DNA of 63,154 nucleotides from Alphaproteobacteria bacterium (GCA_024640405.1 JAHEFB010000025.1:1-63154), one strand, 5' to 3'; shown: positions 35,048 to 44,520, numbered from the stretch's first letter. Made by a program: numbers and translations. Notes: generated by a model from the sequence alone, not told the origin.

Positions 35048-36448
35048 TCAGCTAAAAGTCCGGGTCCATTCTGCCGTCACGGCCAATAACTTTCTGTCAG
35101 CACCAGGAGCCCCGTCGAATTCTAGTCCCAAGGGAAAACCATCATGTGTGCGGGCAAACGGAACAGTAATTCCCGGAGCCCCATAAAAAGTCGCGGGAAG
35201 AGCGTTACGCATCGTATGCCATATCGATACCGGGTTTCCGTTCAGCATCGTCGTGACTTTATCGTTCAGCTTTGTCGGCGACATAGGGACCGTTGGAAAT
35301 ACAATTGCATCCAACTGGTTCTCTCGCAGGTACTCGCAGTAGTGTTGCCGATGACGAGGAAGGATTTCGGTCAATACACGGTGATAGGCCTCAGCGAGTC
35401 CCGGAGCGTCAACATCTTTTAGCGCATCAGTGAACTCCTCGCGAACATAGGATCCGGCAATTCCGGAAATGACATCATTAAAACTTGTGCTCCCGCCGCA
35501 GGATTTGAGATACTTGGCCATGCTGCGAGGTAATTCCCAGGCGCGGATTGGTCCGGTCGCTTCTAGTACAACCGCTGCAAAATCATGTGGTGGTGCTTCC
35601 ACAAGATCAACGCCACAGGCCTCAAGCCGTTTGAACTCCACCTCCGTCGCCACCGCAACTTCATTTTCCAGATCACTTAAAAAATACTCACCTGGTATTC
35701 CAAGGCGTAGTCTACGTCCATTCAGATCCGGTATCGCCCATTCGTCAGTCAACACACTGTCCAACAACAACAAGTCCTCGACGGAACGTGCTATTGTCCC
35801 TGGTGTATCCCTCGTCGGGAACAGCGGCATCACACCAAGATTAACAAGACGTCCGTGCGATGGTCGAAAACCAAAAACTCCGCAATGGGCAGCTGGAATA
35901 CGGATAGAGCCTGCAGTGTCGGTTCCAAGTGAGGCGGGTGCAACGTTTACTGCTACAGCAGCTGCTGAACCGCTGCTGCTACCGCCTGCTGAATAGTCTG
36001 GATTAAAAGGGTTCCGAACGGCCCCTGAACACTCGTTGCTACTGGTTATACCAAAAGCAAGTTCATGCAAGTTTGTCTTTCCCATCAGAAGCGCGCCTGC
36101 ATCGAACAGTTTTCGGGCAATAGGCGACGAAGTTTGAACAACATTATCGCGTAACGAAGGTGTGCCGCCTGTCGTTGGCAATCCGGCTATGTCAATGCAG
36201 TCCTTTATCGCCAAAGGTACTCCGTGCAGTGGGCCAACAGCTTCTCCTGACGCCTGCTTTTCGTCTGCCTTGCGAGCATTTTCAAGAAGACACTCAGCAT
36301 CGTAATGGATAAAGAGGTTGAGGTCGGCGTGTCGCACTGCTTGCTCACAAAGCGAACTGGCGAGATCCTGCGAAGAAATTTCTCCAGTTCTAATTCTCTC
36401 GGCGGCATCGGTTAAGGCGAATTGATAGGGTTCCAATTGTGTACTCAA
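35048..36448 (-). CDS. Amidase signature family hydrolase
   Basis: A 466-residue enzyme with the Ser-Ser-Lys triad: K82 in PLAIKDCID, a cis-Ser in GGSSSGSAAAVA (157-159) and the nucleophile S181 in GTDTAGSIRIPA. Family length is normal. It would hydrolyse an amide or act as a GatA-like protein, but no GatB/C is present. Start is a TTG at 36448 with no clear ribosome site, so the exact N-terminus is uncertain. Codon use is less GC-rich than its neighbours. Convergent with the DUF1194 gene. Confidence 0.85.
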   Translation of the reverse strand: MSTQLEPYQFALTDAAERIRTGEISSQDLASSLCEQAVRHADLNLFIHYDAECLLENARKADEKQASGEAVGPLHGVPLAIKDCIDIAGLPTTGGTPSLRDNVVQTSSPIARKLFDAGALLMGKTNLHELAFGITSSNECSGAVRNPFNPDYSAGGSSSGSAAAVAVNVAPASLGTDTAGSIRIPAAHCGVFGFRPSHGRLVNLGVMPLFPTRDTPGTIARSVEDLLLLDSVLTDEWAIPDLNGRRLRLGIPGEYFLSDLENEVAVATEVEFKRLEACGVDLVEAPPHDFAAVVLEATGPIRAWELPRSMAKYLKSCGGSTSFNDVISGIAGSYVREEFTDALKDVDAPGLAEAYHRVLTEILPRHRQHYCEYLRENQLDAIVFPTVPMSPTKLNDKVTTMLNGNPVSIWHTMRNALPATFYGAPGITVPFARTHDGFPLGLEFDGAPGADRKLLAVTAEWTRTFS

Positions 36449-36848
36449 CTATCTAGGGAATGGCACGCTCTACCTTACACGAAGGGGCGCAGTCTGTCGT
36501 GACTGAAAGCGGAAGACTTACTGGTCCACATTGTCCACTCATCTGCTGTCTGTGAATCTTGCCAAATGTCCCTTCAGGCACATAGTGGACCCACCGCAGC
36601 TGACGTCATAGGGTTGGTTGCTGACCCACAGCTGCCGTTGACCTCACTTTGCATCAGCGTCGGCTTTGCAGACGGTGCTTGAGTCTGTTGAACCCATCTC
36701 GATGCAAGGCGTTGAATAGTGCCTTGCGCAAATCGGGGGTGGTCTGAATGTCAGCTCAACTGCTGGCAAGCGAACAGCGGCTTTGGGTTAATTTGGCGCT
36801 GCGCAATGTTCGTGTTACCTTCTTCCAATTCGGATAGGATGGGCCGCC
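36449..36848. other. 400-bp divergent intergenic region
   Basis: Separates the leftward amidase gene and the rightward ankyrin-cytochrome gene. No gene, RNA or repeat recognised. A long minus-strand frame over the next gene (36756-37514) is a shadow. Confidence 0.4.
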
Positions 36849-37754
36849 ATGTTGTCCAAACTTAACATTGTAGTTCGCGTCCTCTGCCTCGTTGCATATA
36901 TGCCCGCAATGGCGATAGCACAGGACCTCGTCACTGCGGCTCAAACCGGTGATATCGCGGCCCTGAAGGCTACGCTGCCTCCAGGCTCGCACCCCGATCC
37001 CGAAACACTGGTCAGGCCGCTGTATTTCGCAGCTCAACGCGGGCACGGGGACGCTGTGCAATACCTGCTCGAACAGGGGGCGCCGGCCAATGCGTCCACT
37101 GACTTTGGGACCGCCCTTGCAACCGCGTCGCGGGGAAACCATACCGCAATCGTCAAAGCGCTTCTGGCTGCCGGAGCAGATCCGAATCTGGCCGGCGGCG
37201 AAGACGGTGAGATGCCCCTTCACCTCGCCGCTCAACGCGGTGCGATTGAAGCGGCGCGACTGCTTTTGAAACATGGCGCGGATGTCAATGCGCGAGCGGT
37301 CCGGTTCGGATGGCCGGCGATCCACTTTGCAGCCTACAAGGGACGCACCGGAATGGTGGCGTTTCTGCGTGAAATGGGCGCTGCGCCGAAGACGGTCTAT
37401 CCATTGCAGCCAGGTGAACTGGACGCCGCGGATGTTGAGGACGGGCGGATTTTGGCGTTTCAATGTGCCGGTTGTCACGGCATGGAGCATGGCGAGATTG
37501 GCCAGGGCCAGCATCCCGGCCCGTATCTTGCGGGCATCGTCGGCCGCGTCAAGGCATCGCTTGACGGCTTCCCTTATTCTGAAGCCATGAAGACCCAGGA
37601 AGGGGCCTGGACGGTTGAAGAGCTTAATGTCTTTCTCGCAGATCCGCTGGCCGTGGTTCCGGGCACCTCCATGAGCCGCGGCGGTTATGACGACCGTGCC
37701 GAGCGAATCGCTGTCATAGCGTATCTATTGAGTATTTCACCCAGCCTGGAATAG
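36849..37754 (+). CDS. Periplasmic ankyrin-repeat / cytochrome c fusion
   Basis: A 301-residue protein with a signal peptide (VLCLVAYMPAMAIA, cleavage after residue 24). Residues about 26-180 are four to five ankyrin repeats (PLYFAAQRGHGDAVQYLLEQGA, PLHLAAQRGAIEAARLLLKHGA). Residues about 193-300 form a class I cytochrome c domain with heme motif CAGCH (C206, C209, H210) and a likely Met ligand in VVPGTSMS. It acts in the periplasm, perhaps passing electrons while binding a partner through the ankyrin surface. AGGATGG precedes the ATG. No partner gene is adjacent. Confidence 0.85.
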   Translation: MLSKLNIVVRVLCLVAYMPAMAIAQDLVTAAQTGDIAALKATLPPGSHPDPETLVRPLYFAAQRGHGDAVQYLLEQGAPANASTDFGTALATASRGNHTAIVKALLAAGADPNLAGGEDGEMPLHLAAQRGAIEAARLLLKHGADVNARAVRFGWPAIHFAAYKGRTGMVAFLREMGAAPKTVYPLQPGELDAADVEDGRILAFQCAGCHGMEHGEIGQGQHPGPYLAGIVGRVKASLDGFPYSEAMKTQEGAWTVEELNVFLADPLAVVPGTSMSRGGYDDRAERIAVIAYLLSISPSLE

Positions 37755-37996
37755 CCCTGACTCGCCAGGTCCTTCCAGACACATCATGCGCCATAAGCTC
37801 TCTTTGGGCTCGAAACGGTTGTTCAAACGAACCATCAAAAGCGGCCCTTGCTGGCAAATTTTCATCAGTTTGACAGGCGCCGAACGGACTCTGGTTTCGG
37901 GGGCATTCCAGTCGTTTGGTCCAAATATTTCGGATTTGGTGGTACTTCGGACGTTGTTGGATCAGTCTCGATACGGTACATATTGACCCTAATCGG

Positions 37997-38347
37997 TCAT
38001 GTAAAGAACGGGTGGGCATTGTCACCAGTCCCTTTCTTGTTCATGATCGCGACGCACTGTCTGACTTCTTCGTTAGACAAATTCAATCCAAATTCATCGA
38101 CCAAAACGTCTCGGAACTCGGAGTCTTTTGTCAGATAGCGCCTGTGAGAGCCACCTTCGGCATTACGTGTAGTCACGCGTGCATTGTACATGGTCTGCCG
38201 GCTGCCGTTTGGTCCTGGACGCGCCACGATAATGTTCCCTTGGTATGGCGTGTCGGAATGCGTTTCCGTGTACCAGTTTAAGATGTAGTACATATCCACA
38301 AACCATTCGCGGAACATATTGAGCACCGGACACGCAATCCGGAAACC
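37997..38347 (-). pseudogene. C-terminal fragment, arylamine N-acetyltransferase-like
   Basis: A frame of about 116 codons that begins directly after the stop of the cyclase-GFA gene, in the same frame, and ends at 37997. The segment NWYTETHSDTPYQGNIIVARP... and KDSEFRDVLVDEFGLNLS resembles the C-terminal third of NAT enzymes. The catalytic N-terminal Cys-His-Asp part is missing. An internal ATG (38317) exists but lacks a good ribosome site. Most likely a decay remnant left by a deletion that brought it next to the upstream gene. Confidence 0.45.
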
Positions 38348-39394
38348 CTAGGGTACCTCTTCATCGACGGTTCTGTAGGCTTCCACAAGGCTCGGCGAAT
38401 CCTTGCACATGGTGCGAGGCAAATCGTCGTGTATGTCGAGCCACGGCATGGTGCTTTCGATACCGAGATGGTAGGTCGGCGGAAATTTCTCCGGTTCATC
38501 CAGACTGGCCGTAAATATCATGATCCACTTGGTCCACACGCCCAGTGTACCTCGGTATACGAGTGCTGTCCCGCAGTTGGCGCAAAAGCCCCGCCGGGCT
38601 ATTTTCGAGGACGTGTAGTATTTGGGTTCGCCACGGGTAAATGACAAAGCTTCGGTCAGAAAAGTCGTGCCGCCGAGGATCGGCGCGCCGGAAAACCGCT
38701 GACACATGCTGCAGTGACACAGCATCGAGCCAAGCGGTTTTGCCGTCGCCTGGTAGCGCACACCGCCGCACAGGCAGCCGCCGGTAATGAGCATTGGTTT
38801 TTCGTCGTGCACGTCGATGAAGGGTCGAAAAGCCACATTGCCGGGCTTGTTCTGGCTCTGGCTGCAATGGTGATAGACGCGTACCGGCCGGGCAATGTTT
38901 TTCAGCTCATGGGCCCCAATATCGGCGAAGGTGTGCTGAACCTCATCATCCAGCTGGCCGAGCACTACGCCTGATATGGCAATACCATTGGGCTCTGCGA
39001 TCTCCTGCAGCCGCGCTGCAATGTTGACACCATCACCGTAAACGTCATCACCTTCCGACAGTACGTCGCCGAGATTTATGCCCATCCGGTATCTGAACTG
39101 GCGATGTTCGGGAACACCGCTCATTCTATCGACCATGCCACGCTGCACCGCGAGCGAACATTCAACCGCATCATGGACACTTGCAAACTCCACAAGCAGA
39201 CCATCACCCATCGTCTTGATGATGCGGCCGTGGTGCTGACCGATAGTAGGGTCTACCAGTGAAAACCTGAATTTTTGCATTTCGAGCAGTGTTGCTTCCT
39301 CGTTTTCACTCATCAACCGGCTGTAGCCGGCAATGTCTGCCACAAGGATGGTCGCCAGACGCCGCCGCAACTGTGTCGAGTGATTGGTGCTCAT
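38348..39394 (-). CDS. Class III adenylate/guanylate cyclase fused to GFA domain
   Basis: A 348-residue fusion. Residues about 12-180 form a class III nucleotidyl cyclase: ILVADIAGYSRLM (metal D20), IIKTMGDGLLVEF (D64) and GINLGDVLSEGDDVYGDG. Residues about 201-340 form a complete GFA zinc domain: GGCLCGGVRY, LCHCSMCQRFSG and RGFCANCGTALVY. The join is a ~20-residue linker, and no ribosome site precedes the internal Met201, so a true fusion is likely. It lies 18 bp downstream of a periplasmic cupin gene on the same strand, so it is probably in that operon. It may couple cAMP/cGMP synthesis to a thiol or aldehyde signal; that is inference. Confidence 0.85.
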   Translation of the reverse strand: MSTNHSTQLRRRLATILVADIAGYSRLMSENEEATLLEMQKFRFSLVDPTIGQHHGRIIKTMGDGLLVEFASVHDAVECSLAVQRGMVDRMSGVPEHRQFRYRMGINLGDVLSEGDDVYGDGVNIAARLQEIAEPNGIAISGVVLGQLDDEVQHTFADIGAHELKNIARPVRVYHHCSQSQNKPGNVAFRPFIDVHDEKPMLITGGCLCGGVRYQATAKPLGSMLCHCSMCQRFSGAPILGGTTFLTEALSFTRGEPKYYTSSKIARRGFCANCGTALVYRGTLGVWTKWIMIFTASLDEPEKFPPTYHLGIESTMPWLDIHDDLPRTMCKDSPSLVEAYRTVDEEVP

Positions 39395-39412
39395 TTTGTT
39401 GTTTTGCCCCGT

Positions 39413-39865
39413 CTACTCGGCAACGATATCGCAGACTATTGCCGTTGCGGGCTTGTTACCGCGGTTGAAAAACCAGTGAGTGGTGTTCTCATCCTCGATG
39501 ATGGCTTCAGCATTGCCGGCGGAATATCCCACCTCACCGGACTGGCGTCCCTCTATCCATTCGCCATCAATGACCTTCACCAGTCCGGGACGCGTTTCGT
39601 GACTGTGTCTGGCGATCTGGCCGCCGGGTTCAATGGTAATCGCGCGAAGCTGCAGCTTATGGCCCTCAAGGCCCAGCGTTTCCTGCATCGACCTGGCGGA
39701 AACAACCCCCAGCGCTGCAACTTTCAGGCCCTTGTGTTCAGTGGGCGCCGTAGCAGCCGCACTGGCAGCCATGTCAACTACGGCGATGCCCAGGCTGCCT
39801 GTCGCCAGGCCGGTTAGAAAAACCGCCGCTGTAAAATAGTTCCTGTTGATCCAAAGGGTTGTCAT
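39413..39865 (-). CDS. Exported cupin-domain protein
   Basis: A 150-residue protein with an N-terminal hydrophobic segment (YFTAAVFLTGLATGSLGIAVV) and a cupin: IEPGGQIARHSHETRPGLVKVIDG, then THWFFNRG. The His pair (HSH) and a later His are plausible metal ligands. It would sit in the periplasm or be membrane-anchored. GGGAGG precedes the ATG at 39865. The cyclase-GFA gene starts 18 bases after its stop. The divergent LysR gene begins 82 bp away and probably controls both. Confidence 0.75.
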   Translation of the reverse strand: MTTLWINRNYFTAAVFLTGLATGSLGIAVVDMAASAAATAPTEHKGLKVAALGVVSARSMQETLGLEGHKLQLRAITIEPGGQIARHSHETRPGLVKVIDGEWIEGRQSGEVGYSAGNAEAIIEDENTTHWFFNRGNKPATAIVCDIVAE

Positions 39866-39947
39866 CTGATGCCTCCCATGGTGATTTGGTTGATGCAGAT
39901 TAAATGCTAGGCTTGCAGGCAGACGACATTCAAACGAAGGTATTTCA

Positions 39948-40895
39948 TTGGCTGCTGAAAGAAATTCACCCCCGGGAAACCGGCACCTCCCGCCGCAAGC
40001 TGCGCTTCGCGCGTTCGAGGCTGCTGCCAGGCATATGAGCTTTCGCGAGGCTGCTGGCGACCTGTCCGTAACGGCTTCCGCCATCAGCCACCAGGTCAAA
40101 TCACTTGAAACCTATCTGGGTACCGCCCTGTTTGTCCGCGAGCCACACGGCCTCTCGCTGACCAATGCCGGCAAGGCGTATCTGAAAGAACTGACACCCA
40201 TTCTTGATGCCCTTGATGCAAGTACCCGGCGTATCTCTGCCAATCGCCCGGCCGGTGCACTTCGCGTCCTGTCCACGCCCGGTTTTGCAGCGCGCTGGCT
40301 GATACCCCGTCTGCACCGCTATTCGGACAAGGAGAGCATCGTCCTGTCCGTATCCACCGGCGCTCCGTGCATGGATTTCTCGCTCAACGAGGCAGACATT
40401 GTCATTCACTGGGGGTCGGAACCAGTAACCGGGGCCCGGGTGGAACCCATGATGCGTTCAGGCAGATATCCGGTTGCCAATGCAGAATTTGTCAAACGGG
40501 AAGGCATCCTCCAACCGAGTGACCTGCTTCATACAACGTTGCTGCATGACGAAGTTGACGACGGCTGGGCCGCCTGGTTCGAAGAAGCCGGTTTAAGAGC
40601 GGCCGGACTTCCACCTGGACCGCGGCTGGCTCATTGCGACCTGACCCTGACGGCTGCTGAAGAACAACAAGGTGTAGCGTTGGCCTATGACGCGATGGCG
40701 CGAGGCTCGGTTGCAGACGGGCGATTGCAACGTGTCTTCGACATCGAAAGCCCATCAGCAGTAATCTACTCATTCGCCTATGCGATAGGCCGCAGGAAAT
40801 GTCCGGATATCGGCCGGTTCAGGGACTGGATGTTTGACGAGATCCACGCAGAAGGATTGCTTGATCAACAAATCCAGGCTTCCGCCGCCGAATAA
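39948..40895 (+). CDS. LysR-type regulator (GcvA-like)
   Basis: A 315-residue LTTR of the GcvA subtype: LPPQAALRAFEAAARHMSFREAA, then VTASAISHQVKSLETYLG, with the effector domain from residue about 105. Start is a TTG at 39948 behind GAAGG with seven-base spacing. It is divergent from the cupin/cyclase-GFA operon, which is its probable target. Effector unknown. Confidence 0.85.
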   Translation: MAAERNSPPGNRHLPPQAALRAFEAAARHMSFREAAGDLSVTASAISHQVKSLETYLGTALFVREPHGLSLTNAGKAYLKELTPILDALDASTRRISANRPAGALRVLSTPGFAARWLIPRLHRYSDKESIVLSVSTGAPCMDFSLNEADIVIHWGSEPVTGARVEPMMRSGRYPVANAEFVKREGILQPSDLLHTTLLHDEVDDGWAAWFEEAGLRAAGLPPGPRLAHCDLTLTAAEEQQGVALAYDAMARGSVADGRLQRVFDIESPSAVIYSFAYAIGRRKCPDIGRFRDWMFDEIHAEGLLDQQIQASAAE

Positions 40896-40924
40896 ACCGG
40901 CAAACAGCCTTTATCGAACGAATT

Positions 40925-41530
40925 TCATTTTATCCGCTGGACCTGAACCGGCTTGGATCGCTTGTCCGGACCGTTGGTCAATGCCAAATCCATCGGACAT
41001 GACGACAATACAACCAGCACATCCAGTTCAGCCTTCATCGTGATTGACTGGCCCGCCCCGACCACCGGCGCTTCAATCGACAATTGACCACCTTCACCAA
41101 TCGATACGTTCTCAAACACATTGAACGGACTTGGAATTTCCGGCAGGGAAACCCCTGCCTGTTGCATGGCGTCGCTCAGATTATCCACGCAGTTCCTGTG
41201 ATATCCGACATGTCCCAGCAATGCGTAGCGCTGTTCGTCACAGGCAGACAGCAACATGTCGTGGATACCGGGTGAGGTGTCTTCGGTTATCGAAAACATC
41301 GGCCGCCTCAGGTTGCTGTAAATCATGTCGCCCGGTGAAGGCATAAGTTTTTGCAGGCATGAACGGGTATGTTCGGTTGATAGAAATTCTGCAGGCTCTG
41401 ATTGCACGAAGGCCCAGACGTCAACAACCTGCGACCCTTCGATACTCACGATACGAAGGCTTTCGCCGGCTGTGAGGCCGACATGACCGCCGTGACCGCC
41501 TGCAATTTTGAAATCTTCCAGAATACTCAT
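40925..41530 (-). CDS. DUF1989 / urea carboxylase-associated family protein
   Basis: A 201-residue protein. HVGLTAGESLRIVSIEGSQVVDVWAF, DMIYSNLRRPMFSITEDTSPG and HRNCVDNLSDAMQ match the DUF1989 pattern. Family members occur with urea amidolyase and other amide-degrading genes. ATG at 41530 fits the usual start; a longer frame to 41653 is Arg-rich and unlikely. Convergent with the LysR gene, 29 bp apart. Role inferred only from family and from the presence of Pxp genes downstream. Confidence 0.8.
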   Translation of the reverse strand: MSILEDFKIAGGHGGHVGLTAGESLRIVSIEGSQVVDVWAFVQSEPAEFLSTEHTRSCLQKLMPSPGDMIYSNLRRPMFSITEDTSPGIHDMLLSACDEQRYALLGHVGYHRNCVDNLSDAMQQAGVSLPEIPSPFNVFENVSIGEGGQLSIEAPVVGAGQSITMKAELDVLVVLSSCPMDLALTNGPDKRSKPVQVQRIK

Positions 41531-41786
41531 GTTGTCCGCATCACCATTTGTTGGCCGAAGCCGCTGGGAGATGTAACGACGTCTTCCGTTTTGACGACGA
41601 CAGCAATATTGTCGGGCACAGGCATGTTTTTCAAGTCGTCTCAACCTAGCCAAATAACGACAGCGGTCGCTTCAGAGGAACTGCAGGTGGTGGCCGCCTG
41701 CACCGGATTTTGGTCGGTTGACTCTGAAACCGAGATCCACAAGCGTGAAGAGTAAATGATGTAACGAAACAGGGCGGATACGGAAA

Positions 41787-42461
41787 ATGACTGACTTCAG
41801 TAAAGTAAAGGCTCTGGCCTTCGACTATTTCGGCACAATCGGCGACAAGCTTGCCTTGGGCCCGATGGTCGATGAGCACTATCCGGGCAAGGGCATCGGA
41901 TTCACCAAACTCTGGTTTGCAACCATCCAGCGTTACTGTTTTCAAAACGGCATGATGGAGCGCTATACACCGTGGGAAGATCTGACCCGTGCGGCTTTCA
42001 AACTTGCAGCATTTGAGTCGGAGATGGAGGTTCCCGATGGACTGCGCGACGAACTGATAGCTGCTGACGAGACGCTGCCGGTTTATGACGATGCCTGCAA
42101 CGGTTTGTCGCGACTGGCCGGAAAATATCAGCTGTATGTGCTGTCCATGGGGTCTGCCGAGATGATCAGGAAGTCTCAGGTCAACGCCGGGATAGACCGG
42201 CAATTCGTCGACATTCTCACGACCCGGGAGGCAGCGGTCTACAAACCTCACAGGCGTGCCTACGAAGTCGGCGTGACGGCCATCGGTCTGCCTGCCGAGC
42301 AGATCGGTTTCGTTTCCGGAAACTCCTTCGACGTTCTGGGGTCAAAGAATTTCGGCTTTCCGACCATCTGGGTTCGCCGCTACGGCCAACCTCTGGATGA
42401 TCTTGGGCTTCAACCGGATCTTGTCGTGGGTGATCTGGAGGAAATGGCCGACGCGCTTTAG
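41787..42461 (+). CDS. HAD-family hydrolase, haloacid dehalogenase type II-like
   Basis: A 224-residue protein. Motif I is LAFDYFGTIGD with nucleophile D13, followed by a cap domain, YVLSMGSAEMIRKS (motif II Ser), YKPHRRAYE (motif III Lys) and FVSGNSFDVLGSKNFGF (motif IV Asp). This arrangement matches type II haloacid dehalogenases and close phosphatases. Divergent from the DUF1989 gene. Substrate not predictable. Confidence 0.85.
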   Translation: MTDFSKVKALAFDYFGTIGDKLALGPMVDEHYPGKGIGFTKLWFATIQRYCFQNGMMERYTPWEDLTRAAFKLAAFESEMEVPDGLRDELIAADETLPVYDDACNGLSRLAGKYQLYVLSMGSAEMIRKSQVNAGIDRQFVDILTTREAAVYKPHRRAYEVGVTAIGLPAEQIGFVSGNSFDVLGSKNFGFPTIWVRRYGQPLDDLGLQPDLVVGDLEEMADAL

Positions 42462-42592
42462 GGGAGGGATACCGGCGCCGGAGAAAACTTCCAGCGCGCA
42501 ACGGAGATTGACGGATTGAGTCAAAACTGTTGCTTAAGACATTGTTTTCAAGCCACTTAAACCTGTGGTTCGGTCACAGTCGAAACCCTGCA

Positions 42593-43642
42593 CTATTCCT
42601 GTTCGCCTTCACCATCAATGACACCGCTGATGAGGTTGCTGGAGTAAAGTTCGTCGATGTCGATATCGGCAACCTCGGTTACAGGAGTGATCCGGGAAAC
42701 AAGTTTGGCGATTTCTGTCTTGTATTGGCGATGTACCGCCTCGCCTGCCTCGACATCGATTTCGCTGAACCGCAACCTGCTGCCCGGACGCATTCGTCCC
42801 AGCACGGGCAGGTCAGCCGAAATCACAGTCGCGATCTTGGGATAGCCGCCAGTGGTCTGGTGATCTGCCAGCAGGACAATCGGTTGTCCTGAGCCGGGCA
42901 CCTGAATGGCGCCTGCAGTAATTCCGTCGGAGATGAAATTCTCGTATGCCAGCAATTCAATCTGTGGGCCATCAAGCCTTGCGCCCATTCTGTCCGAACT
43001 TGCCGACACTACAAATTCCGAGGTGAGCAAGGTCTCAAGCCCGGCTTTGGAAAAGTGGTCGTCCTGCGGCCCCAGAATCACCCGTATCTGTGAACTCGCT
43101 ACTGTTTTCCCGCCGGGGTTGAACTTTACACATAAGTCCGGTCCGACAGGCGCGGTTTCGCGCTTCAAAGGAAGATGGTCGCCGGCCTGAACGGTGCGGC
43201 CCTGGAAACCACCGAAACCTCCACGCACATATGTGGACAAGCTGTTCATGCACGGCTCGATGGCAAAGCCGCCGGCAACGGCAAGATACCCACACATACT
43301 GGCGCGCATGGCACCCAACCTGATGCGGTCTCCGGCGACCACCGTCAGCGAACGGCCTGCCGGGTAAACAACGGGCTCAGGCTGCAGTATCTCAATTGTG
43401 CAATCGGCACCTGCATAGGCAATGCGGGCGGTTGGTGCGCGCACAATAAACTCAGGGCCTGCATGAAGTATCTCCAATGCTCCTTCAGTCTCATCATTAC
43501 CCACCAACCGGTTTGCCAGACGCAGTGCAACCGGGTCGAGAGCACCGGACGGCGGAACACCAATATCAAGAAAACCGGTGCGACCCAGATCCTGAACCGT
43601 GGTGAACACCCCGGGCGCAGTAATTTCAAGGACTGCGCTCAT
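42593..43642 (-). CDS. pxpC: 5-oxoprolinase subunit PxpC / KipA-like
   Basis: A 349-residue protein of the biotin-dependent carboxyltransferase family (KipA): VTTVQDLGRTGFLDIGVPPSG, GYLAVAGGF and RIVLLADHQTTGG-like. With PxpA and PxpB it forms the ATP-dependent 5-oxoprolinase that opens pyroglutamate to glutamate. Its ATG overlaps the pxpB stop (ATGA, 43639-43642). Length is normal. Confidence 0.9.
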   Translation of the reverse strand: MSAVLEITAPGVFTTVQDLGRTGFLDIGVPPSGALDPVALRLANRLVGNDETEGALEILHAGPEFIVRAPTARIAYAGADCTIEILQPEPVVYPAGRSLTVVAGDRIRLGAMRASMCGYLAVAGGFAIEPCMNSLSTYVRGGFGGFQGRTVQAGDHLPLKRETAPVGPDLCVKFNPGGKTVASSQIRVILGPQDDHFSKAGLETLLTSEFVVSASSDRMGARLDGPQIELLAYENFISDGITAGAIQVPGSGQPIVLLADHQTTGGYPKIATVISADLPVLGRMRPGSRLRFSEIDVEAGEAVHRQYKTEIAKLVSRITPVTEVADIDIDELYSSNLISGVIDGEGEQE

Positions 43643-44397
43643 GCCTCAGTCACCTGCGGCTCAATCTGATAATCTCCAGTCTCCACTGCCTGTGTGAGTT
43701 CTTCGAACCTCGCTGCATCAATAGGGACGAAATCAATGCTGTCACCGGGTGCAAACAAGGCCGGTTGCTGCCAGCCGGGATCAAACAGCTTTATCGGCGT
43801 GCGTCCGATCAGATGCCAGCCGCCGGGTGAGACCAGCGGATAAATCGCCGCCATGGTCAAAGCGATGGCAATCGAGCCGGCCGGCACCCGAAGTCTCGGG
43901 TCGGTGCGCCGCGGCAGGGACAGGGCTTCCGGCAGGTCGCCCAGATAAGGAAAGCCCGCGACAAATCCGATCATGTAAATATGATAGGTGACACCGACAT
44001 GCAGCTTTACGACCTCGTCTGGAGACAGTCCCGTCGCATCTGCCACATCAGCCAGGTCGGGGGCAAAATCAGGTTCGTAGCAAACCGGGACCTGCCAAAG
44101 CCTGGATGATCGCGGCTCGGAACCACCGGCTTTGTGCAGGGCCATGACCTGTCCGGACAGCGTGCGAAAACTTGTTTTTCCGGCATCATAGCGCACCAGG
44201 AGAGACCGGAAGGTCGGCACCGTTTCCAGCAGACCGGGCAGCCTGGCCAGACGCACCTGCTGATTGAGATGCAATATGTCCTCGCTGATCCTGCGGTCGA
44301 TTATGTCCGCAAATTCCATCAGAAAAGCGCCATCGCCATAGGGCAGCAGACGGGGTGGGTTTTCTGCCGAGGCTGTCAAATCACGCTTCCGTTCCAT
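43639..44397 (-). CDS. pxpB: 5-oxoprolinase subunit PxpB / KipI-like
   Basis: A 252-residue cyclophilin-like ATPase subunit. The segments PYGDGAFLMEFAD, IGFVAGFPYLGDLPEAL, PRRTDPRLRVPAGSIAIA and SPGGWHLIGRTP are typical of the family. First gene of a pair with pxpC. It starts 123 bp from the divergent pxpA, so pyroglutamate hydrolysis genes are split across two transcripts sharing one control region. Confidence 0.9.
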   Translation of the reverse strand: MERKRDLTASAENPPRLLPYGDGAFLMEFADIIDRRISEDILHLNQQVRLARLPGLLETVPTFRSLLVRYDAGKTSFRTLSGQVMALHKAGGSEPRSSRLWQVPVCYEPDFAPDLADVADATGLSPDEVVKLHVGVTYHIYMIGFVAGFPYLGDLPEALSLPRRTDPRLRVPAGSIAIALTMAAIYPLVSPGGWHLIGRTPIKLFDPGWQQPALFAPGDSIDFVPIDAARFEELTQAVETGDYQIEPQVTEA

Positions 44398-44520
44398 GGC
44401 CTTGCGAGTGTGCCGGGAATGTCACTGGACCTGCCCGGCCGGGACTTGTCAAGCGCATCATATTGTGAACTGTTGTCAGAAGAAATATCGACTGCTGCAA
44501 TTGTACAAAGAGGGCCAGCC

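Noticed and set aside
36756..37514. 252-codon minus-strand frame
   Set aside because: It is the shadow of the ankyrin-cytochrome gene, whose domains are clear.
40925..41653. 242-codon DUF1989 protein
   Set aside because: Residues before Met at 41530 are Arg/Cys-rich and lie in the promoter region; the family begins at the internal ATG.
44134..44520. N-terminal extension of PxpA
   Set aside because: It overlaps the pxpB start on the opposite strand and shows no LamB/YcsF similarity.
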